Positions 52,404 through 60,506 of a DNA stretch of 64,000 nucleotides are shown here, piece after piece. A program made the translations under genes and the position numbers. The stretch covers positions 62,001-126,000 of the forward strand of contig CANMWA010000010.1 in the NCBI GenBank assembly GCA_947501475.1, written 5' to 3'. The first letter of the stretch is position 1; each line of letters opens with the position of its first letter. Source of the DNA: an uncultured Aquimarina sp. Its GTDB lineage: Bacteria; Bacteroidota; Bacteroidia; Flavobacteriales; Flavobacteriaceae. A model generated the notes under the pieces. The model did not search any database. It had not been told where the DNA came from and saw nothing but the letters and a program-made list of their open reading frames with translations.

Positions 52404-53732
52404 ATGTTTGATAATTTAAGTGATAAGTTAGATAAGGCGTTACACATTCTTAAAGGGCATGGTCAGATTACAGAAATAAATGTTGCCGAAACACTTAAAG
52501 AAGTACGTAGAGCGCTGGTTGATGCAGATGTAAATTATAAGATTGCAAAAGAATTTACTGCTACAGTAAAAGAGAAAGCTTTAGGTCAAGATGTACTTAA
52601 GAGTCTTAAACCTGGCCAGCTAATGGTAAAGTTGGTTAAAGATGAACTTACAACCTTGATGGGTGGTGATGTTGCCGAAATAAGTTTATCGAGCACCCCT
52701 TCGGTAATATTAATGTCTGGTTTACAAGGTTCTGGTAAAACTACTTTTTCTGGTAAATTAGCTAATTTTCTTAAGAATAAAAAAACAAAAAAGCCACTTC
52801 TAGTCGCTTGTGATGTATATCGACCTGCTGCAATCGATCAGTTACATATTGTGGGAGAACAGATAGATGTAGAGGTTTTTAGTGACAAAGGAAATAATGA
52901 TCCTGTTGCAATTGCTAAGGCTGGGGTTGCACATGCTAAGGCTAATGGATTTAATGTCGTAATTATTGATACAGCCGGTAGATTAGCTGTAGATGAAGTA
53001 ATGATGACTGAAATTGCTAATATTCATAAAGCAATTACTCCAGATGAGACCTTATTTGTAGTTGATTCTATGACAGGTCAAGATGCTGTAAATACTGCAA
53101 AATCTTTTAATGATGTTCTTAATTTTGATGGAGTTATCCTAACAAAACTAGATGGAGATACCAGAGGTGGAGCAGCAATATCGATCAAATCGGTTGTTAA
53201 TAAACCGATTAAATTTATTGGAACTGGTGAGAAAATGGAAGCGATAGATGTTTTCTACCCTTCTCGTATGGCTGATCGAATCCTTGGAATGGGAGATGTT
53301 GTTTCTTTAGTAGAAAGAGCTCAAGAGCAATTTGATGAAGAAGAAGCAAGAAAACTCCAGAAAAAGATTGCTAAAAACCAATTTGGATTTGATGATTTCT
53401 TAAAACAAATTCAGCAGATCAAAAAAATGGGTAATATGAAAGATCTTGTTGGTATGATACCTGGAGCTGGAAAAATGATGAAGGATATGGATATAGATGA
53501 TGATGCTTTTAAGCATATTGAAGCGATTATACATTCGATGACGCCAGAAGAAAGAACAAAACCTCAAATTATTAATGCAAGTAGAAAAAAACGTATTGGA
53601 AAAGGATCAGGTACATCAATTCAACAAATAAATCAACTTCTTAAACAATTTGATCAAATGAGTAAGATGATGAAAATGATGCAAGGTGGCGGAGGCAGAA
53701 AAATGATGCAAATGATGGGTAAAATGAGATAA
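52404..53732 (+). CDS. ffh: Signal recognition particle protein Ffh (SRP54)
   Basis: 442 residues. Binds signal sequences emerging from the ribosome and 4.5S RNA, and delivers membrane proteins to FtsY and SecY. N domain 1-90, GTPase G domain with GLQGSGKTT at 106-114, DTAGRL and TKLDGDTRGGA, and the methionine-rich M domain from about 300, ending MSKMMKMMQGGGGRKMMQMM. Length is normal. Followed by folD after 41 bases. Confidence 0.98.
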   Translation: MFDNLSDKLDKALHILKGHGQITEINVAETLKEVRRALVDADVNYKIAKEFTATVKEKALGQDVLKSLKPGQLMVKLVKDELTTLMGGDVAEISLSSTPSVILMSGLQGSGKTTFSGKLANFLKNKKTKKPLLVACDVYRPAAIDQLHIVGEQIDVEVFSDKGNNDPVAIAKAGVAHAKANGFNVVIIDTAGRLAVDEVMMTEIANIHKAITPDETLFVVDSMTGQDAVNTAKSFNDVLNFDGVILTKLDGDTRGGAAISIKSVVNKPIKFIGTGEKMEAIDVFYPSRMADRILGMGDVVSLVERAQEQFDEEEARKLQKKIAKNQFGFDDFLKQIQQIKKMGNMKDLVGMIPGAGKMMKDMDIDDDAFKHIEAIIHSMTPEERTKPQIINASRKKRIGKGSGTSIQQINQLLKQFDQMSKMMKMMQGGGGRKMMQMMGKMR

Positions 53733-53773
53733 TCTAAAGAAATAATTTAAATACCTTAAGGAAATAATAGTCA

Positions 53774-54658
53774 ATGGAAATACTCGATGGAAAGAAAATA
53801 AGTAACGATATCAAAGAAGAAATTGCAGCTGAAGTCCATAAAATGAAAGAACGTGGTGAAAAAGTGCCACATCTGGCTGCAGTTTTAGTGGGTAATGATG
53901 GCGCTAGTTTAACCTATGTTGGAAGTAAAGTTAGATCATGTGAACGTGTAGGTTTTGAATCTACTCTAGTAAAAATGCCTAGTACAACCAGTGAAGTTGA
54001 ATTGTTATCTAAAATTAAAGAACTTAATGAAGATGATGATATCGATGGTTTTATAGTACAATTACCTTTACCTCCTCAAATCGATACGCAAAAAGTATTA
54101 TTAGCTGTTGATCCTGATAAAGATGTTGATGGTTTTCATCCTATGAATTTTGGTAAGATGGCATTAGATATGTCTACTTTTATTCCAGCAACACCATTTG
54201 GCATATTAGAATTATTAGAACGATATGATGTAGATACCAAAGGTAAACATACTGTAGTGATAGGACGAAGCCACATTGTAGGAAGACCAATGAGTATTTT
54301 GATGGGTAGAAAAGGTTGGCCTGGTAACTCTACAGTTACATTAACGCATAGTCATACTAAAAATATTACCCAGATTATCTCTCAAGCGGATATTGTTATT
54401 TCTGCTTTAGGGGTCCCAAATTTCTTAAAGTCAGAAATGGTCAAAGATGATGCTGTAATTATTGATGTTGGTATTACTCGTGTTCCTGATGATTCAAGGC
54501 CTAAAGGGTATAAAATTGTTGGTGATGTTGATTTTGATAATGTAAGTAAAAAAGCTTCTTATATCACTCCTGTTCCTGGTGGTGTAGGGCCAATGACAAT
54601 AGCGATGTTGTTAAAGAATACGTTATTGGCTAGAGAGAGGCATCGTAGTCAATCATAG
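53774..54658 (+). CDS. folD: Bifunctional methylenetetrahydrofolate dehydrogenase / cyclohydrolase
   Basis: 294 residues, typical. Interconverts 5,10-methylene-, methenyl- and 10-formyl-tetrahydrofolate with NADP in one-carbon metabolism. Motifs VGNDGASLTYVGSKVRSCE (catalytic lysine within), DGFIVQLPLPPQID, the nucleotide-binding VVIGRSHIVGRPMS and the C-terminal TPVPGGVGPMTIAMLL. Likely co-transcribed with ffh; strong terminator follows. Confidence 0.98.
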   Translation: MEILDGKKISNDIKEEIAAEVHKMKERGEKVPHLAAVLVGNDGASLTYVGSKVRSCERVGFESTLVKMPSTTSEVELLSKIKELNEDDDIDGFIVQLPLPPQIDTQKVLLAVDPDKDVDGFHPMNFGKMALDMSTFIPATPFGILELLERYDVDTKGKHTVVIGRSHIVGRPMSILMGRKGWPGNSTVTLTHSHTKNITQIISQADIVISALGVPNFLKSEMVKDDAVIIDVGITRVPDDSRPKGYKIVGDVDFDNVSKKASYITPVPGGVGPMTIAMLLKNTLLARERHRSQS

Positions 54659-54680
54659 AAATTCTATATAAAATAAGTAT

Positions 54681-54717
54681 AAAAAATAGCCCGAGAAATT
54701 TTCTCGGGCTATTTTTT
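54681..54717 (+). terminator. Terminator of folD
   Basis: A long stem centred on AATAGCCCGAGAAA and its complement (about 17 pairs, three-base loop), A-rich on the left and T-rich on the right, 22 bases after the folD stop. It could work in both directions. Confidence 0.92.
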
Positions 54718-54840
54718 ATATGTCAGTAAGTATATGGAATAAATAATGTTGTGATTCTAATAGTTTTACATTTTCATTATAGTGATCTCAATTATGAGAT
54801 GCGACAATTAAATTTAAAATACTATCTATGAAGATTTCAC

Positions 54841-54870
54841 AAAAAAGCGACCTTTATGGGGTCGCAAAAG
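54841..54870 (-). terminator. Terminator of the small leader-peptide gene
   Basis: GCGACC (54847-54852) pairs with GGTCGC (54860-54865). Read on the minus strand the stem is followed by TTTTTT. It lies directly behind the 60-codon gene at 54876-55058, which supports that gene being a real transcription unit. Confidence 0.75.
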
Positions 54871-54875
54871 TGTTT

Positions 54876-55058
54876 TTATACAGGTTCAGGACCACATCCT
54901 AAATAATACATGCAGTATTCAAACATTCTAAAAGTTAAACTTTGATAATCGCAAACACCATAAGCACCATAACAATCATTGTTTTTTCCATTAATAGCTT
55001 TAATCTCCGATTTGCCAAGCAATCTTACTCCATCAATATTCATAATTGATTTTTTCAT
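54876..55058 (-). CDS. Small cysteine-rich peptide with bacteriocin-type leader
   Basis: 60 residues. The N-terminal part MKKSIMNIDGVRLLGKSEIK followed by AINGK has the pattern of flavobacterial leader peptides that read M-K-K-x-I-x-N-x-x-G, L-x-K-x-E and end I-N-G-G; here the last glycine is lysine. The remaining 36 residues contain four cysteines (29, 36, 49, 55), several Tyr/Phe and Gly, and end CGPEPV. Leader and core are consistent with an exported peptide that is cleaved and cross-linked or disulfide-bonded. Its own terminator lies behind and a perfect palindrome ahead. No modification enzyme or peptidase-transporter gene is nearby, so export would need genes elsewhere. Product activity unknown. 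Confidence 0.65.
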   Translation of the reverse strand: MKKSIMNIDGVRLLGKSEIKAINGKNNDCYGAYGVCDYQSLTFRMFEYCMYYLGCGPEPV

Positions 55059-55080
55059 AAAAGTTAAATTTTTTTAAGGT

Positions 55081-55094
55081 TTTTGTTAACAAAA
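55081..55094. repeat. Perfect palindrome upstream of the small peptide gene
   Basis: TTTTGTTAACAAAA is its own reverse complement and lies 22 bases before the start codon at 55058, in the region where a promoter or operator is expected. Confidence 0.45.
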
Positions 55095-55154
55095 CAATAT
55101 ATATAAAAAAAATGTAACTAAAAAATTTTAGACAAATTACTAAGAATGAAATAT

Positions 55155-55325
55155 TTACATTTCTAATTTACATGTTACGTATCCCACTTGATTGGATTGC
55201 TTTTTTTCTAATACTACGATAGAAAGATCAATCATTGTATTAAGAAACTTATTTTTCAACTTTTTATCCGATAATTCTTTTCTTTCTGGTCGTTTTATTT
55301 TTAGACCATTTATTAGCCTGAGATA
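55155..55325 (-). pseudogene. Open frame without start codon, possible gene remnant
   Basis: 57 codons between two stops on the minus strand. The translation looks protein-like: KIKRPERKELSDKKL, then NTMIDLSIVVLEKK and QVGYVTCKLEM at the end, with a charged-then-hydrophobic pattern. No ATG, GTG or TTG start lies before residue 31, where an ATG would give only 26 residues. I cannot name a family. It could be the 3' remnant of a decayed gene or a chance open frame. Confidence 0.3.
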
Positions 55326-55360
55326 TTAAAATTATAAAAAACCTACTAAAGTTATTAAAC

Positions 55361-55394
55361 CAAAAATGCTAGGACATTTGTCCTAGCGTTTTTG
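55361..55394 (-). terminator. Terminator of the SH3-protein gene
   Basis: GCTAGGAC pairs with GTCCTAGC around ATTT, extended by A-T pairs on both sides (about 15 pairs, one wobble). On the minus strand T residues follow. It lies 47 bases after the stop at 55441. Confidence 0.88.
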
Positions 55395-55440
55395 TTACAT
55401 TTATATTTTGGTGATTATATATGTATTGTTTTTAATTATC

Positions 55441-56592
55441 CTAGTTGGCGTTGAACGCGTCAGCAGAAATATCATCTGTCCCGCTTGTAGCGTATCCACC
55501 TCCACTAGGAAGAAGATCAAGTGATAAATTGTAAGAAGGAACGTTAATACCTTTAGAAGTTTTAACAGTATTAAAGTTTAATACTTGCTCACCCTTCTCA
55601 TATAAAGCATTTTTTGTAAATGTTCCATATTTCTTACCATTTTTGATAGTTTCTCTCCAATCAGATCCGTAAGCAATTTTTAGGTAATATTCACCTTCGG
55701 GTACATTTCTAATAAATTGAGTAGTACTTTTGTTGATATATGTAACACGTACTAACTCATCATCACTCTCGGTTTTACCCATTTTGTATAGCTTAACAAC
55801 AACCTCTGTGTTTTTACCAACTTTAATTTTAAGGTAGTTGTCTAATTTGTAATCAAACTTACCTTTAAAGTTGAATGACTTAGGAGTTGCTCCTGATTTA
55901 TAAGTCTTTTTCTCCCAGCTAGAGTACTTATCTTCTCTAGTTACAGATATATTAGCTGATCTAGGTGTGCTAGTGTTTGAACTAGATCCATATGAAGGAG
56001 TCGTAGACTCGATAGGATTAGAAGCAACGCTACTACCTTTGGCAGCTCTACGATTAGCTTCTTCTAGTGCTTTTCTTGTTTCTTCGGTATCAGCAAGAGC
56101 TCTTCTTGCTGCCGCATCTTGTGATCTTTTTGCTGCTTCAGCATCTTGAATAGCTTTAGCTGCAACGGCTTGAGCTTCTCTTTGTAAGCGCTCTGCATCG
56201 GCAATAGCTCTTCTTGCTGCTTCTTCGGCTGCTCTTTTTGCTGCTTCAGCTTGTGCAATAGCTGATGCTGCTGCTGCTTTAGCTGCTTCTCTTTTTGCTG
56301 CTGCTTCTTTTGCAGCTCTTTCTGCATCTGCAATTCGGCTGTCTTTTGTTAAAAGGTTCGAAAGTACAAATCCGTTCATTTTCTTGAACTGTATTGCACT
56401 CCAGTCTCCATAGCTAGAACTCATTACATATACTTGAGTACCTTGAGGTACTTCAGCAATAGTATTAAAGTTTAGGCCTGGACCACTTCGAACTTCCATT
56501 TTAGTAGAAGACATTAAATACTTCCCATCATTTTGTGCATGAGTAGAGAAGGTAATCACCAAAAGCAGAATAAATGTAAAAATAGATTTCAT
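55441..56592 (-). CDS. Exported SH3-domain protein with long alanine-rich coiled coil
   Basis: 383 residues from the ATG at 56592, which opens into a signal peptide (MKSIFTFILLLVITFSTHA/Q); the frame extends 14 codons upstream. Residues 24-82 are a bacterial SH3 domain (MEVRSGPGLNFNTIAEVPQG, GDWSAIQF). Residues about 85-190 are a repetitive Ala/Glu/Lys/Arg helix (EAAKRAAEEAARRAI and similar), surely a coiled coil. A Ser/Thr/Pro linker follows, then a C-terminal domain (about 230-370) beginning REDKYSSWEKKTYKS. SH3 domains of this type bind peptidoglycan, so an envelope-spanning structural role is plausible. Single gene with own terminator. Confidence 0.85.
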   Translation of the reverse strand: MKSIFTFILLLVITFSTHAQNDGKYLMSSTKMEVRSGPGLNFNTIAEVPQGTQVYVMSSSYGDWSAIQFKKMNGFVLSNLLTKDSRIADAERAAKEAAAKREAAKAAAASAIAQAEAAKRAAEEAARRAIADAERLQREAQAVAAKAIQDAEAAKRSQDAAARRALADTEETRKALEEANRRAAKGSSVASNPIESTTPSYGSSSNTSTPRSANISVTREDKYSSWEKKTYKSGATPKSFNFKGKFDYKLDNYLKIKVGKNTEVVVKLYKMGKTESDDELVRVTYINKSTTQFIRNVPEGEYYLKIAYGSDWRETIKNGKKYGTFTKNALYEKGEQVLNFNTVKTSKGINVPSYNLSLDLLPSGGGYATSGTDDISADAFNAN

Positions 56593-57178
56593 ATCTCTTG
56601 TTTTTAAGTAGATTGGGTTATTATTTAAATTCAAATTTATTTAGTTAAAAATATAATTTACCGTCAAAAACTGTATTTCAAAAAGGGTGCCAAAAATCAT
56701 TTAGCGTCAATTTCGTCTTATTAGTAATTCAATTATAAACTACAAAAGACAACAACTTTTTAAAGAACAATTTTAATTATAACAGTTTGTTTTTCAGTTG
56801 TTTAACAAAACTTTTCTGTACTAAAACTTCAATATTTATGATTAAAATACTGAAAAGAAAACTATTAAATCAGATTCAAAAGTAGTGTTTTAATATTAAA
56901 AACACAACATCTTTTCATTTTATTTGTGTAAAAATAACATTTTTTTTCATTGAATTTGTGTTTTTCAACGATTTTTTAAGGTATTACAACCGATTTAACC
57001 TTTAATTCTAGCGTATTTAGTCGGTTTTGTAAATTCTTAGTCCACGGCTGGTTGTAATAGGAAAAAGAGCCCTTTAGTCGTTGATGTATAATAAAACCTA
57101 TATTTTGTGTGATTTGGCAAAGTTTTTCAATTATTGTTATTGGTTTAATATATAGAATTAAAAGGTTTTTTTTTGTTT
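56593..57178. other. 586-base gap upstream of the SH3-protein gene
   Basis: Longest gap in the window, very AT-rich. I see no gene. A minus-strand candidate promoter is TTG (56905-56907), 20 bases, TACTTTTG (56877-56884), which would give a leader of almost 300 bases. CCAAAAATCAT at 56690-56700 repeats 11 bases of the first susC leader element. At 56983-57058 two mutually exclusive pairings are possible (see findings). The part next to msrA shows no terminator. Confidence 0.5.
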
Positions 57179-57838
57179 CTAATGTTTTTCTTTAATGAGT
57201 TCAGGAAATTTATTTTGAAACCTTTTTAGTCTTGGGATAGAAACACCTTGTATATATGGATTGCCTGGATTTCTTTTTTCATAATCCTGATGATATGGTT
57301 CTCCTTTCCAAAATTTTTGAAACGGAAGTACCTCTGCAGCAATTCTTTTATTTAGTTTTTTACTCAATATTGATTTTTTTTCTTGAATAATTTCTTTCTG
57401 TTCATCGTTTTGATAAAAAACAATTGATCTGTATTGAGAACCTTGATCTGGACCTTGTCCATTGATTTGAGTAGGATTTTGGGAGCCAAAATATACATCA
57501 ACTAATGTCGCAAAAGAAACAATTTTTGGATCGTATAATATTTCTACGGCTTCTGCGTGTCCTGTGCGTCCGGTATTGCTTGCTTCATATGTTGGCTTTT
57601 GTGTATGTCCTCCCGAGTATCCTGAGATTGATTCTTTAACGCCTTTAACGCTTTCATAAATGGCTTCGACACACCAAAAGCAACCACTAGCAAAATATGC
57701 TCTTTCTAATCCATCTATAGCTTCGACTTGAACTGGCTTAAGATTCTGAATTTCATTTTCATTATTTGTTGATTGACTTTTGCTGTGACAGCTCGTTAGC
57801 AAAAATGTTGCTATTATTATGTATGATATATTTTTCAT
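57179..57838 (-). CDS. msrA: Peptide-methionine (S)-S-oxide reductase, exported lipoprotein form
   Basis: 219 residues. Reduces methionine-S-sulfoxide in proteins. The catalytic motif GCFWCVE is at residues 52-58, with YSGGHTQKPTYEAS, GHAEAVEILYDP and GPDQGSQYRS, all diagnostic. The first 17 residues form a lipoprotein signal (TFLLTSC), so this copy acts outside the cytoplasm, probably repairing periplasmic or outer-membrane proteins, unlike the cytoplasmic MsrA of many bacteria. No msrB partner is adjacent. Confidence 0.95.
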   Translation of the reverse strand: MKNISYIIIATFLLTSCHSKSQSTNNENEIQNLKPVQVEAIDGLERAYFASGCFWCVEAIYESVKGVKESISGYSGGHTQKPTYEASNTGRTGHAEAVEILYDPKIVSFATLVDVYFGSQNPTQINGQGPDQGSQYRSIVFYQNDEQKEIIQEKKSILSKKLNKRIAAEVLPFQKFWKGEPYHQDYEKRNPGNPYIQGVSIPRLKRFQNKFPELIKEKH

Positions 57839-57958
57839 AATGACTTATAAGTTTTTGTATTTGGTCAGCTTGTTTTTGTAAAACTTTCAAGGGGATGATT
57901 GTTTTTATCACAAAATTAGAGAGGAGGAGAGCTTTTTTTTCTTAAAAGAACTGTAAAA

Positions 57959-57989
57959 AAAATGGTTGTCAAAAATTGACAACCATTTT
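57959..57989 (-). terminator. Terminator of rho
   Basis: AAATGGTTGTCAA pairs with TTGACAACCATTT around three A residues; on the minus strand T residues follow. It lies 23 bases after the rho stop. Confidence 0.9.
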
Positions 57990-58011
57990 ATGTTTATATC
58001 ATAGTTATATG

Positions 58012-59715
58012 TTAACCATTCATTGAGATCAAGAATTCATCATTGTTTTTCGTTTGTTTAAAACGTTCGTTAATAAACTCCATAGCTTCTACAGGATTCA
58101 TATCTGCCAAATACTTACGCATTACCCACATTCTTTGAATCGTTGTTTCGTCAAGTAATATGTCATCACGACGCGTACTTGAAGATGTAAGATCGATAGC
58201 AGGAAAAATACGACGATTTGAAATTTTACGATCTAACTGAAGTTCCATGTTTCCTGTGCCTTTAAATTCTTCAAAGATTACTTCATCCATTTTAGATCCA
58301 GTTTCTGTTAATGCTGTAGCGATTATGGTAAGTGATCCACCATTTTCGATATTACGAGCAGCACCAAAGAAACGTTTTGGTTTGTGTAAAGCGTTTGCGT
58401 CTACACCACCACTTAATATTTTACCAGAAGCAGGTTGTACAGTGTTATATGCTCTAGCTAATCGCGTTATTGAGTCTAGTAATATTACGACATCATGACC
58501 ACATTCTACCAGTCTCTTTGCTTTTTCTAATACAATATTGGCAACTTTTACATGTTCATTTGCTTCTTTATCAAATGTTGAAGCGACTACTTCACCTTTT
58601 ACATTACGCTGCATGTCGGTAACTTCTTCTGGTCTTTCGTCTATTAAAAGAATCATTTGATAAACTTCAGGATGATTTGCAGCAATTGCATTTGCAACAT
58701 CTTTAAGCAACATGGTTTTACCCGTTTTAGGTTGTGATACAATCATACCACGTTGCCCTTTACCTATAGGGGCAAATAAATCCATTATCCTTGTAGATAT
58801 TGTGCTTTGTCTTTCTGCGATATTAAATTTTTCCTGAGGGAATAATGGAGTAAGATGTTCAAAAGAAACTCTATCACGTACTACTTGTGGGTCAAGACCA
58901 TTAATCTTATTTACTTTAATAAGAGGAAAGTATTTTTCTCCTTCTTTAGGGGGTCTAACTTGACCTAATACCGTATCTCCAGTTTTTAAACCAAAAAGTC
59001 TAATCTGTGATTGAGAAACATATATATCATCTGGTGACGATAGATAATTATAGTCACTAGATCTTAAGAAACCATATCCATCTTGCATAATATCGAGTAC
59101 TCCTTCACTTTCGATAATGGCATCGAATTCGTAATCAGGTTCTTTATAGCGGTTCCTATTATCTTTATTTCCGCTATCTCTATTTCCGTTGTCTCTATTT
59201 CCGTTATCTCTATTCCCTGTTTCTTTTCTAGGGTTAGGGTTATTTCGGGTTTTGTTTTGTTGGGGTTTGTCATTCCCTCTATTTCGATTGTCTTTTTTGT
59301 CGTCCTTGCTTTTTTGAGGCCTGTTATTTTCTTTAGTTTCAACACTTTCTTTAGTTTGAGAAGTGCTTTCTTGAGTTTGAGAAGTGCTTTCTTGAGTTGA
59401 AAATAGGTTAGCTGACTTATTGCTTTCTTGAGGAGCTTTTGCTTCGTTTTTTGTTGGGTTCTCAGGACCTTCATTTTTACGAGTGCGTGGTCTTCTTTGA
59501 CGAGCTTGTTGTTTAGATTTGTCGGCATCTATTTTACTAGAAGAATCTTCTTTGATAGTGTCTTTAACTTTATTTGGGTTTGCCGCTTGATAATCTAGGA
59601 TTTGATATACCAAATCTAATTTTTTCAGGGTGCGAAATTTAGGTACGTTTAAGTTCTTCGCAATCTCCTGTAATTCAGGAAGCTTTTTAGCTTTTAATTC
59701 AGAAATCTCTAACAT
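58012..59715 (-). CDS. rho: Transcription termination factor Rho with extended N-terminal linker
   Basis: 567 residues against about 420 in E. coli. Rho_N domain 1-45 (ISELKAKKLPELQEIAKNL), then a low-complexity hydrophilic insertion at about 50-195 rich in Asn, Arg, Lys, Ser and Gln, the cold-shock-like RNA-binding domain at about 200-275 (GVLDIMQDGYGFLRSSDYNY), and the hexameric ATPase with Walker A QPKTGKT (328-334) and ILLIDERPEEVTDM. Such inserted linkers are known in Bacteroidota and Actinobacteria and may bind RNA or drive condensation. The insertion is encoded partly by short tandem DNA repeats. Divergent from the DUF4293 gene. Confidence 0.97.
   Translation of the reverse strand: MLEISELKAKKLPELQEIAKNLNVPKFRTLKKLDLVYQILDYQAANPNKVKDTIKEDSSSKIDADKSKQQARQRRPRTRKNEGPENPTKNEAKAPQESNKSANLFSTQESTSQTQESTSQTKESVETKENNRPQKSKDDKKDNRNRGNDKPQQNKTRNNPNPRKETGNRDNGNRDNGNRDSGNKDNRNRYKEPDYEFDAIIESEGVLDIMQDGYGFLRSSDYNYLSSPDDIYVSQSQIRLFGLKTGDTVLGQVRPPKEGEKYFPLIKVNKINGLDPQVVRDRVSFEHLTPLFPQEKFNIAERQSTISTRIMDLFAPIGKGQRGMIVSQPKTGKTMLLKDVANAIAANHPEVYQMILLIDERPEEVTDMQRNVKGEVVASTFDKEANEHVKVANIVLEKAKRLVECGHDVVILLDSITRLARAYNTVQPASGKILSGGVDANALHKPKRFFGAARNIENGGSLTIIATALTETGSKMDEVIFEEFKGTGNMELQLDRKISNRRIFPAIDLTSSSTRRDDILLDETTIQRMWVMRKYLADMNPVEAMEFINERFKQTKNNDEFLISMNG
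59162..59216 (-). repeat. 15-base tandem repeat inside rho
   Basis: About 3.7 copies of a 15-base unit (plus-strand TCTCTATTTCCGTTA with minor changes; starts at 59162, 59177, 59192, 59207). It encodes the GNRDN repeats of the Rho linker. The unit length keeps the frame, so copy number could vary without breaking the gene. Confidence 0.85.
59355..59396 (-). repeat. 21-base tandem repeat inside rho
   Basis: Two exact 21-base copies (59355-59375 and 59376-59396) with a degenerate third next to them (about 59339-59354). They encode TQESTSQ twice, followed by TKESVET, in the Rho linker. Confidence 0.85.
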
Positions 59716-59883
59716 TTAAATGTGTTATATAATTTACGTTTTAGGTATTAATTTTCTAAAGAAGAATTCTAGGAAAATTTTATTTTGAAGGTAAGTAACC
59801 TTGTTTGAATAGGTTACATTATTGTGATGCAAGTATACGACTTTATTTTTAATTTTATACACATATTTATAAAAAGAAACTCT

Positions 59884-59891
59884 TATTTTTG
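59884..59891 (+). promoter_or_regulatory. Likely -7 box of the DUF4293 gene
   Basis: TATTTTTG matches TAnnTTTG and lies 23 bases before the start codon. No TTTG is visible at the expected -33 position. Confidence 0.45.
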
Positions 59892-59914
59892 CTTTTCTGT
59901 AAGGAAAAGCTATA

Positions 59915-60325
59915 ATGATTCAAAGAATTCAATCGATATACCTATTATTGTCTGGAATTGCCTCAAGTGTATTGAGTCTATATGTACCATATGGTCTTGA
60001 TAAAAATGAGGTTTTGTTATTTGCAAAAGAAAAGCCTTTTCTTATAGGATTGTTTATGGGATCGGCTGGATTGTCGCTGATTACTATTTTTTTATTTAAG
60101 AATAGAAAGCTCCAATTTGTATTGGGGCGTATCAATATAATATTAAACTTTATTTTACTAGGAGTATTTGTTTATTGGTCACTAACGGTATCTGGAGAAG
60201 CTATGGTTTCTGAGAAAGGTATTGGGATGTTGATTCCTATTATTTCTATCGTTTTATTAGTGATGGCTAACAAAGCCATTAAAAAGGATGAAAATCTCGT
60301 AAAATCTGTTGATCGATTACGATAA
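59915..60325 (+). CDS. DUF4293 family membrane protein
   Basis: 136 residues with four hydrophobic helices (about 5-23, 42-58, 68-90, 100-118). The start MIQRIQSIYLLLSGIASSVL is typical of DUF4293, a small inner-membrane family found mainly in Bacteroidota and commonly next to rho, as here. Function unknown. Ends at its own terminator. Confidence 0.88.
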   Translation: MIQRIQSIYLLLSGIASSVLSLYVPYGLDKNEVLLFAKEKPFLIGLFMGSAGLSLITIFLFKNRKLQFVLGRINIILNFILLGVFVYWSLTVSGEAMVSEKGIGMLIPIISIVLLVMANKAIKKDENLVKSVDRLR

Positions 60326-60354
60326 ACCTAACATCTTAGTAGTATTAGTGCGTT

Positions 60355-60389
60355 AAAACCCGGAGTATGCCAACTTCGGGTTTTATTTT
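60355..60389 (+). terminator. Terminator of the DUF4293 gene
   Basis: AAAACCCGGAGT pairs with ACTTCGGGTTTT (12 pairs, one wobble, loop ATGCCA), followed by a T-rich stretch, 29 bases after the stop. Confidence 0.9.
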
Positions 60390-60506
60390 TATGAAATAAC
60401 CCATATTCATAGGTTGTAATTGAAATGAAATACGATGACTTAGCCAACCTTAACATAGATTAGTGCTTTTGGCTATACTATATGTCACGTTTACATAATT
60501 TTTTGT

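Larger units (their letters stand above)
55059..55440. other. 382-base gap around the small peptide gene and the SH3-protein gene
   Basis: Contains a perfect palindrome (55081-55094) before the peptide gene, a start-less open frame on the minus strand (55155-55325) that may be a gene remnant, and the terminator of the SH3-protein gene (55361-55394). No clear -33/-7 promoter was found for the peptide. Confidence 0.6.

Noticed and set aside
56064..56333. 89-codon Gln/Lys/Leu-rich open frame on the minus strand
   Set aside because: It is a second frame of the repetitive Ala-rich coiled-coil part of the SH3 protein; composition is an artefact of the repeats.
56690..56700. Third copy of the susC leader element before the SH3-protein gene
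   Set aside because: Only 11 bases match, in AT-rich DNA and about 100 bases from the start codon; probably a partial promoter-like coincidence.
59083..59400. 105-codon hydrophobic open frames opposite the Rho linker, on both strands
   Set aside because: Shadows of the low-complexity tandem repeats of rho.
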